From an uncultured Erysipelotrichaceae bacterium (GTDB lineage Bacteria; Bacillota_I; Bacilli_A; RF39; UBA660): a DNA stretch of 8,818 nt. The translations under genes and the position numbers were made by a program. Of the stretch, positions 4,215 through 8,818 are shown piece after piece (positions within the stretch are counted from its first letter, which is position 1; every line of letters starts with the position of its first letter). The notes beneath the pieces were generated by a model. It had not been told where the DNA came from, searched no databases, and saw only the letters and a program-made list of their open reading frames with translations. The stretch is taken from assembly GCA_902783435.1 (NCBI GenBank), contig CACZQV010000003.1, positions 1-8,818 of the forward strand. Reading direction: 5' to 3'.

Positions 4215-5975
4215 ATGTATCAAGCATTATATCGTAAATATAGACCTAAGGATTTTGATTCTGTAGTGGGACAAGATTCTATTATTAAAACTTTAAAAAA
4301 TTCTATAATTAATAATAATTTTTCTCATGCATATATGTTTTTTGGACCTAGAGGAACTGGTAAAACAACTGTTAGTAAAATATTTGCAAGAAATATTAAT
4401 TGTGAGAAACCTAATGATGGTATAGCATGTGGAAAGTGTGATCATTGTAAGGTGTCATTTTCTAAGGATTGTATTGATATTATTGAAATAGATGCGGCTT
4501 CTAATAATGGAGTTGATGAAATTCGTGAACTTAAAAATAAGATATCTTTAGTTCCTAGTGAATTAAAATATAAAGTATATATTATTGATGAAGTTCATAT
4601 GTTGTCTATTGGTGCATTTAATGCTTTATTAAAAACATTAGAGGAACCTCCAGAACATGCAATATTTATTTTAGCTACTACTGATCCACAAAAGGTACCT
4701 GTGACTATTATTTCTCGTTGTCAATGTTTCTCATTTAAGAGAATATCTGTTGATACTATTGAAGATAGACTTAAATTTATTTGTAAGGAAGAAAAAATTA
4801 AAATTGAAGACGAAGTGTTGAAAAATATTGCTATTTTATCTGATGGTGGTTTAAGAGATGCTTTAGGATCATTAGATAAGTTAGTATCTTATACTGATAA
4901 AAAAATTACTATGGATGATTTTATTGAAGTAAATGAAATTATATCTGATAAGCAAATAGATGAATTTATTAGTAATATTATGAATGGTAATATAAAGAGT
5001 GTATTATCTGATATTAATACTTTTGATACTAATGGTAAAAATTTAATTCAAATAGTTATTCAAATACTTAATTATTCTAGAAATTTGATTGTGGATTATT
5101 ATATTTCTAATAAAAAAATGGATTATTCTATTGATTTACTTCAAAAGTTTACTAATTTAATTAACGAAAAAATGTTCGATATTAAAAAGAGTTCTAATAC
5201 TAGAATTTTTATTGAAATGTTTATATTAAAATATATAAATGATTATATTTTAAATAATGAAACTGAAAAAGTTGTTGTGGAAAAAGTAATAGAAACAAAG
5301 GAAAAAGAAGTAAATAAAGAAGCTAAGGCTGTTGAAATAAATAAAGAAGAGGTAAAAGCAGAAAAAAAGGTTGAAAAAGTAGAAGATGATGAAGAATTTG
5401 ATTTTGATTCTGAATATGCTGATGAAGATGAAAATAATGTTATTGAAACGTTTGTGGATAAAAGAAATATTGATACCATAGTTGTTGATAATGCTGCTCC
5501 TAAAATATTAAATATTAAAGAAATAATGGATATACGTGTTAATAATACGTTAGCTAAAGCTAATAAGCAATTATTAAAAGAAGAAACTGAAAAGTTTGAA
5601 TTATTAAAGGATTATACTTTTGATCAAGAAATTGGTTATATTGTATGTTCTTTACTTGATTCTAAGTTATGTGTAGTTAGTCCTGATAATTTAGTTATTA
5701 GTTTTGAATATGATTCTAATGTAGAACAGGAATCTCAAAATATTGAAAAAATATGTGAAGTATATAATAAAATAACTAATTCTAATAAGAATATTGCAAT
5801 TATTAGTGATAATGAATGGGAAAAAATTAAGAAGGAATATATTGAAAATCTTAAGAATAAGGTTAGTTATGAAATAAAAGAGGAACCTGAATTTGTATTG
5901 GAAGAAATAGAGAAAAGTGATATAATATCAAGTAGTGCGATGGAACTATTTGGTGATATTGTGGAAGTTGAATAA
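4215..5975 (+). CDS. dnaX: DNA polymerase III subunit tau (and probably gamma)
   Basis: 586-residue ATPase of the clamp loader, which opens and loads the beta clamp and, through its C-terminal part, ties polymerase to helicase. AAA+ domain: RISHAY-like NFSHAYMFFGPRGTGKT with Walker A at 44-51; zinc module Cys63, Cys72, Cys75, Cys78; Walker B IIDEVH at 123-128; ALLKTLEEPPEHAIF at 137-151; SRC arginine-finger motif at 167-169; sensor-2 GGLRDALGSLD at 211-221. The collar domain runs to about 345. A charged Glu/Lys/Asp-rich linker covers about 347-430 and a diverged C-terminal tau domain ends in ELFGDIVEVE. The SD GGGGAGG is 7 nt before the ATG. An in-phase A AAA AAG at codons 383-385 with a -1-frame TGA suggests programmed frameshifting to a 386-residue gamma form. 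It is the first gene of the operon; ybaB begins 14 bases after its stop. Confidence 0.97.
   Translation: MYQALYRKYRPKDFDSVVGQDSIIKTLKNSIINNNFSHAYMFFGPRGTGKTTVSKIFARNINCEKPNDGIACGKCDHCKVSFSKDCIDIIEIDAASNNGVDEIRELKNKISLVPSELKYKVYIIDEVHMLSIGAFNALLKTLEEPPEHAIFILATTDPQKVPVTIISRCQCFSFKRISVDTIEDRLKFICKEEKIKIEDEVLKNIAILSDGGLRDALGSLDKLVSYTDKKITMDDFIEVNEIISDKQIDEFISNIMNGNIKSVLSDINTFDTNGKNLIQIVIQILNYSRNLIVDYYISNKKMDYSIDLLQKFTNLINEKMFDIKKSSNTRIFIEMFILKYINDYILNNETEKVVVEKVIETKEKEVNKEAKAVEINKEEVKAEKKVEKVEDDEEFDFDSEYADEDENNVIETFVDKRNIDTIVVDNAAPKILNIKEIMDIRVNNTLAKANKQLLKEETEKFELLKDYTFDQEIGYIVCSLLDSKLCVVSPDNLVISFEYDSNVEQESQNIEKICEVYNKITNSNKNIAIISDNEWEKIKKEYIENLKNKVSYEIKEEPEFVLEEIEKSDIISSSAMELFGDIVEVE
5347..5374 (+). 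other. Candidate programmed -1 ribosomal frameshift site in dnaX
   Basis: The heptamer A AAA AAG (5363-5369) is in the X XXY YYZ phase relative to the dnaX frame (GAA AAA AAG). An SD-like AAGAGG (5347-5352) ends 10 nt upstream. After a -1 slip the next codons are GGT (5369-5371) and TGA (5372-5374), so the short product ends Lys-Lys-Gly at residue 386. This matches the E. coli dnaX arrangement (same heptamer, upstream SD, stop after one codon). No strong downstream hairpin is evident; a 5-bp AGAAT/ATTCT stem near 5392-5410 is weak. It is the only in-phase copy of this heptamer I found in dnaX. Confidence 0.65.
5453..5461 (-). promoter_or_regulatory. DnaA-box match inside dnaX
   Basis: TGTGGATAA is a perfect reverse complement of TTATCCACA. 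It lies in the linker region of dnaX, again on Val-Asp-Lys codons and in the same orientation as the other two. Its function is uncertain. Confidence 0.25.
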
Positions 5976-5981
5976 AAGGAG
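5976..5981 (+). promoter_or_regulatory. Ribosome binding site that fixes the ybaB start
   Basis: AAGGAG lies 8 nt before ATG 5990. The in-frame ATGs at 5984 and 5996 are 2 and 14 nt away, so the middle one is preferred. Confidence 0.7.
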
Positions 5982-5989
5982 AGATGAAT

Positions 5990-6283
5990 ATGAATATGCA
6001 AGCTATGTTAAGACAAGCTCAACAAATGCAAAAAGATATGTTAAAAGCAAAAGATGAAATAGATAATACTGAATTTACTGGAGAAAGTTCTTTTGTTAAG
6101 GTAACAGTAAAAGGAACTAAGGAAGTAGTTAGTGTTAATATTGATGTTGAATCATTAGATTCTGATGATATTGAGGCATTACAAGATATGATTGTAGTAG
6201 CAATTAATCAAGCAAATAAAAAAGTTGATGATATGACAGAAAAGAAAATGGGTAAATTTGGTAATGTACCAGGTTTATTTTAG
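5990..6283 (+). CDS. ybaB: YbaB/EbfC family nucleoid-associated DNA-binding protein
   Basis: 97-residue member of the YbaB/EbfC family: homodimeric, sequence-tolerant DNA-binding proteins that coat the nucleoid and in several bacteria are linked to RecR-dependent repair. Seen: an N-terminal Met/Gln-rich helix (MNMQAMLRQAQQMQKDM), a central strand region FVKVTVKGTKEVVSVNI and a C-terminal helix followed by a Gly-rich tail ending NVPGLF. Length and layout are standard. It lies between dnaX and recR, the conserved dnaX-ybaB-recR trio, and the gap to recR is only 9 bases. The family supports the name; its exact role in this organism is inference. Confidence 0.93.
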   Translation: MNMQAMLRQAQQMQKDMLKAKDEIDNTEFTGESSFVKVTVKGTKEVVSVNIDVESLDSDDIEALQDMIVVAINQANKKVDDMTEKKMGKFGNVPGLF

Positions 6284-6292
6284 GTAATAGTT

Positions 6293-6889
6293 ATGTATCC
6301 TGAGAGTATTAAAAGTTTAATAGAATCTTTTAAGTACCTACCAGGTATTGGAGAAAAAACAGCCGAAAGACTGGCTTTTTCTGTTTTAGAATTAGAAGAA
6401 GATCAAGTTGAAATGTTTTCTAATAGTTTATTAGAAGTAGTGGAAAATGTACATAAATGTAAGAAATGTAATACTTTAACTGATAATGAGTTATGTTTTA
6501 TATGTGCTGATAATACTAGAGATTCTAAGTGTTTATGTGTTGTTGAAGATACTAAGACGGTTTTTTTATTTGAAAAACTTGGTATGTTTAATGGTAAATA
6601 TCATGTATTAGATGGATTAATTTCTCCACTTGATGGTGTTAATCCTGAAGATATTGGTTTAAATACTTTACTTGATAGAATACATGAAGAAAAGTATGAA
6701 GAAATTATATTTGCTTTTAAACCTAGTATTGAAGGTGAAACTACAGCATTATATATTAAAAAAATATTAGAAGATTTAGATATTAAAATTACTAGATTAG
6801 CTAGTGGTGTACCAATTGGTGCAGATATGGAATATATTGATAGTCTTACTTTAGAGAGAGCATTAAGTGATAGAAAAGAATTAGAATAA
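6293..6889 (+). CDS. recR: Recombination mediator protein RecR
   Basis: 198-residue RecR, the ring-forming partner of RecO and RecF that helps load RecA on SSB-coated gapped DNA. Domains in order: helix-hairpin-helix with LPGIGEKTAERLAF (16-29); zinc finger Cys56, Cys59, Cys68, Cys71; TOPRIM domain starting CVVED (82-86); Walker-B-like C-terminal part with FKPSIEGETTALYI (142-155) and ASGVPIGADMEYIDSLTL (170-187). Length is standard. Position 142 onward reads FKPSIEGE where E. coli RecR has TNPTVEGE, a mild variation. The SD is weak (AGG overlapping the ybaB stop at 6281-6283), so translation is probably coupled to ybaB. There is a 36-base gap to the bofA-like gene. Confidence 0.97.
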   Translation: MYPESIKSLIESFKYLPGIGEKTAERLAFSVLELEEDQVEMFSNSLLEVVENVHKCKKCNTLTDNELCFICADNTRDSKCLCVVEDTKTVFLFEKLGMFNGKYHVLDGLISPLDGVNPEDIGLNTLLDRIHEEKYEEIIFAFKPSIEGETTALYIKKILEDLDIKITRLASGVPIGADMEYIDSLTLERALSDRKELE

Positions 6890-6897
6890 AATTATAA

Positions 6898-6934
6898 TAA
6901 TTTCATATGTTTTATTGGTGATAATATGAAATTA
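6898..6934 (+). promoter_or_regulatory. 11-bp inverted repeat over the bofA-like translation start
   Basis: TAATTTCATAT (6898-6908) and ATATGAAATTA (6924-6934) are perfect reverse complements around a 15-nt loop. In mRNA the start codon (6926-6928) would be in the stem and the weak SD GGTGA (6917-6921) in the loop. The stem is almost all A-U, so it is marginally stable. Confidence 0.4.
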
Positions 6935-7111
6935 ATTAAATATTTAATTAGAAAAATAGTTTATTCTGCTTTTTTATTATATGGATACAATTTGATTGCA
7001 GTTAATTTTAATATGATTGTACCTATTAATGTTTATAGTATGTCTATAGTATCAGTACTTGGATCATTTGGATTAATATCATTAGTTTTATTTAAATATT
7101 TAATTTTGTGA
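6926..7111 (+). CDS. BofA-like small membrane protein
   Basis: 61-residue hydrophobic protein with two predicted membrane segments (about 8-28 and 38-60) and a Lys/Arg-rich N-terminus (KLIKYLIRK). The stretch VPINVYSMSIVSVLGSFGL (32-50) fits the C-terminal signature of the BofA family (P-N-x-x-[ST] followed by LG-x-x-GL). In Bacillus, BofA (87 residues) inhibits the SpoIVFB protease that processes pro-sigma-K in the mother cell; it is encoded shortly after recR there too. This copy is shorter, and whether the host sporulates cannot be seen, so a sporulation role is not claimed. It ends in TGA (7109-7111), the only TGA stop here, which overlaps the holB SD. Confidence 0.65.
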   Translation: MKLIKYLIRKIVYSAFLLYGYNLIAVNFNMIVPINVYSMSIVSVLGSFGLISLVLFKYLIL

Positions 7112-7118
7112 GGGTTTT

Positions 7119-7970
7119 ATGGGAGAATTATCAATTGTTAAGAAAAATTATATTGATTATATTGATAAAATTATAAGTACTGGGCGTATTTCTCATGCTT
7201 ATTTATTTGAAATTGATAATTATGATGAAGATTATATTTATATAGTTAATTTTATTAAGATGATTCTATGTAATTTAAAATATAGTGAGATTGATAGTTC
7301 TAATAATTCTATTATTAATTTAATTGATAATAATGATTATCCTGATATTAAAGTAATAGAACCTGATGGTAGTACTATAAAAAAAGAACAGTTACTTGAT
7401 TTACAAAAGGATTATAGTAATAAATCTTTACTTAATGGTAAGAGAATATATGTAATTAAATATGCAGAAAAATTAAATCCTGCTTCTGCAAATACTATGC
7501 TTAAGTTTTTAGAGGAACCTGAAGAAGATATAATTGCATTTTTAGTTACTGATAATAGATATCATGTACTTGATACTATTATTTCTAGATGTCAGATTCT
7601 TACTTTAAAAGAGAATAATATTGATTTTATTGAAGATGAAAGTATTTTAGATTTATTAAAATGTGTTGTAAAACCTAAAGATTTTTATATAAAATATAAT
7701 TACTTTATTACTGATGTGTTTACTGATAAGAATGAAGCTAAGGAAAAGTTTAAAGTAATTGAAAATATATTTGTATCATATTTGAATTATAAGTATTTAG
7801 ATAATAATACTTTTGATGAAAATATTGTATCTATTTTAAAAGATATATCATATGATCAAATACTTAATAGTATATCTATTCTTGAAGAAGAATTACCTAA
7901 GTTAGATTTTAATGTTAATTTTAAGTTATGGCTTGATTCTTTATTTTCAAGATTAGTAATTGGAGGTTAG
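7119..7970 (+). CDS. holB: DNA polymerase III subunit delta prime
   Basis: 283-residue stator subunit of the clamp loader; it works with DnaX and delta (HolA, not in this window) to open the beta clamp. Seen: RISHAYLFE (23-31), the delta-prime start motif, followed by a degenerate Walker A (no GxxGxGKT), as expected of the non-ATPase subunit; YPDIKVIEPDG (74-84); ANTMLKFLEEPEED (124-137), where DnaX has ALLKTLEEPPE; SRC at 156-158, the arginine finger acting on a neighbouring DnaX ATP site. The zinc-module cysteines usual in this family are missing (only Cys51 nearby) and the protein is shorter than the usual 320 or so residues. The SD GAGGG overlaps the bofA-like stop. tmk, yaaQ and yaaR, which precede holB in Bacillus, are absent. 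Confidence 0.93.
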   Translation: MGELSIVKKNYIDYIDKIISTGRISHAYLFEIDNYDEDYIYIVNFIKMILCNLKYSEIDSSNNSIINLIDNNDYPDIKVIEPDGSTIKKEQLLDLQKDYSNKSLLNGKRIYVIKYAEKLNPASANTMLKFLEEPEEDIIAFLVTDNRYHVLDTIISRCQILTLKENNIDFIEDESILDLLKCVVKPKDFYIKYNYFITDVFTDKNEAKEKFKVIENIFVSYLNYKYLDNNTFDENIVSILKDISYDQILNSISILEEELPKLDFNVNFKLWLDSLFSRLVIGG

Positions 7971-7975
7971 ATATT

Positions 7976-8767
7976 GTGGTAGATGTAGTAGTTGTTAGTG
8001 TAGAAGATGCTAAAAATGTATATTATTTATCACCTAATTCAATAGAATTAAAGAAAGGTGATACTGTTGTTTTTGAAAATGATAATGGTTTATTAGTAGG
8101 AAAAGTAGTTAAAGAAGTTTATTCTGAAAAAACTAAAAATCTAGTAATGCCTTTATCAAAAGTTCTTCGTTTAGTTACTGATGATGATATTAAAAAGATT
8201 GAAAATAATAGAGAAAAAGCAGAAAAAGCTTTAAAAGATGCTAAAAAAATAAGTAAAGAGTTAAAATTAGATATGAATTTTGTTGATGCTTATTTTTATT
8301 TAGATGGTTCTCAATTGATATTTTCTTTCTTAGCAGATGAGAGAGTTGACTTTAGAGAGTTAGCTAAGAAGTTAGCCGGTAAATATAAAACTAGAATTGA
8401 ACTTAGACAAGTTGGTGTTAGGGATAAATCAAAAAGAATTGGTGGTTTAGGACCATGTGGTTTATTCTTATGTTGTAATTCATTTTTAACTGATTTTAAT
8501 AGTGTATCTATCAATATGGCTAAGAATCAAATGTTAGCGTTAAATCCAAGTAAAATTAATGGTATATGTGGTAGACTTTTATGTTGTTTGGGTTATGAAA
8601 ATGATACTTATACTGAGTTAAAGAAGGATTTACCTAAAATTGGATTAGTTGCTGATACTCCTGAAGGTATGGGTAAAGTTGTTTCAGTAGATGTGTTTAA
8701 AAGAACTTATTCTGTAGATTTAAAAGAAAAGGGTATTGTTACTTTTTCTAAGGATGATGATAAATAA
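7976..8767 (+). CDS. ricT: PSP1-domain protein RicT (YaaT), RNA-processing factor
   Basis: 263-residue PSP1 C-terminal-domain protein. In B. subtilis RicT forms, with RicA (YmcA) and RicF (YlbF), an Fe-S-containing complex that aids RNase Y-dependent mRNA maturation and affects sporulation, competence and biofilm decisions. Seen: N-terminal VVVVSVEDAKNVYYLSP; a Lys/Glu-rich helix (about 70-98); the PSP1 core VDFRELAKKLAGKYKTRIELRQVGVRD (124-150); the GGLGPCGLFLCC block (156-167); and CGRLLCCLGYE (198-208). Cys161, 166, 167, 198, 203 and 204 form the expected cysteine cluster. The start is GTG 7976, 9 nt after GGAGG (7962-7966), which overlaps the end of holB. It lies directly after holB as in Bacillus. 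Its stop overlaps the next start by one base. Confidence 0.93.
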   Translation: MVDVVVVSVEDAKNVYYLSPNSIELKKGDTVVFENDNGLLVGKVVKEVYSEKTKNLVMPLSKVLRLVTDDDIKKIENNREKAEKALKDAKKISKELKLDMNFVDAYFYLDGSQLIFSFLADERVDFRELAKKLAGKYKTRIELRQVGVRDKSKRIGGLGPCGLFLCCNSFLTDFNSVSINMAKNQMLALNPSKINGICGRLLCCLGYENDTYTELKKDLPKIGLVADTPEGMGKVVSVDVFKRTYSVDLKEKGIVTFSKDDDK

Positions 8768-8818
8768 TGGAAAGATTAGATGATATTTTAGGATATAAAG
8801 GCTTAAAAATATATCAAA
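8767..8818 (+). CDS. tRNA1(Val) adenine-N6 methyltransferase-like protein, N-terminal start (3' truncated by window)
   Basis: Only 17 codons are visible: MERLDDILGYKGLKIYQ. The ERLDDLL..LKIIQ pattern and the position after ricT match YabB/TrmN6 proteins, SAM-dependent methyltransferases that modify A37 of tRNA1(Val) in E. coli. The catalytic NPPY motif would lie beyond the window. The start overlaps the ricT stop by one base (TAATG), so translation is coupled. AAGGA (8750-8754) is 12 nt upstream. YabA, which in Bacillus lies between RicT and YabB, is missing. Confidence 0.6.
   Translation, partial: MERLDDILGYKGLKIYQ

Noticed and set aside
5090..5098. TGTGGATTA as a fourth DnaA box
   Set aside because: It has one mismatch to the consensus and lies in dnaX coding sequence; too weak to list beside the perfect copies.
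5243..5479. - strand frame opposite the dnaX linker
   Set aside because: Ser/Phe/Thr repeats simply mirror the Glu/Lys-rich linker codons; no domain and no SD.
6893..6898. TATAAT as a promoter for the bofA-like gene
   Set aside because: There is no -35 at a suitable distance, and the hexamer is easily met by chance in this composition; operon read-through is simpler.
7109..7111. Genetic code 4 (TGA as Trp), suggested by AT-richness and the small SRP RNA
   Set aside because: No in-frame TGA occurs within the recognised genes, Trp uses TGG (for example in tadA, dnaX and holB), and TGA serves as a stop in the bofA-like gene.
8311..8514. - strand frame inside ricT
   Set aside because: It lies opposite the conserved PSP1 core; no recognisable product.

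Overview
The window is a strongly AT-rich, gene-dense stretch from a Bacillota chromosome, close to the replication origin. The gene order matches the origin-proximal part of Bacilli genomes: gyrB–gyrA, then SRP RNA, tadA, dnaX, ybaB/ebfC, recR, a bofA-like gene, holB, ricT (yaaT) and the start of yabB/trmN6. All genes lie on the + strand. Trp is encoded by TGG, and one gene (bofA-like) ends in TGA, so genetic code 11 fits and a Mycoplasma-type code is not needed. Genes expected in this cluster in Bacillus (tmk, yaaQ, yaaR, yabA) are absent between their usual neighbours, and the SRP RNA is the minimal form. This suggests a compact-genome member of Bacilli or a relative, perhaps an uncultured gut-type lineage; that placement is inference.

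Layout: 1-345 is the 3' end of gyrB. 358-2847 is complete gyrA, ending in an intrinsic terminator. 2875-3578 is the most striking part. It holds a perfect DnaA box and five perfect copies of the ParB centromere site parS (TGTTTCACGTGAAACA). Three copies of a second, related palindrome (TATTTCCCGGGAAATA, one perfect and two with two mismatches) match the published Noc-binding site. From parS2 onward the two site types alternate strictly: parS2-NBS1-parS3-NBS2-parS4-NBS3-parS5. The last four sites form two tandem 63-bp units. A small TfoX N-domain gene (2947-3237) sits between parS1 and parS2. 3591-3704 holds the promoter, minimal SRP RNA and T-tract, directly abutting tadA (3717-4166).

From 4215 to the end runs a replication/repair operon: dnaX (clamp loader), ybaB/ebfC, recR, bofA-like, holB (delta prime), ricT and yabB, with tiny gaps or a 1-base overlap and no internal terminator seen. 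dnaX carries a well-formed candidate programmed -1 frameshift site: A AAA AAG in the correct phase, an SD-like GAGG 10 nt upstream and a -1-frame TGA one codon later. It lies in the linker after the ATPase/collar domains. It would give a 386-residue gamma-like protein besides the 586-residue tau-like one, as in E. coli.

Functionally the window joins DNA supercoiling (gyrase), chromosome segregation and probably nucleoid occlusion (parS/NBS array), replication (clamp loader, DnaA boxes), recombinational repair (RecR, YbaB), protein targeting (SRP RNA) and tRNA/RNA processing (TadA, RicT, YabB). The main points for follow-up are the interleaved ParB/Noc site array and the dnaX frameshift signal.
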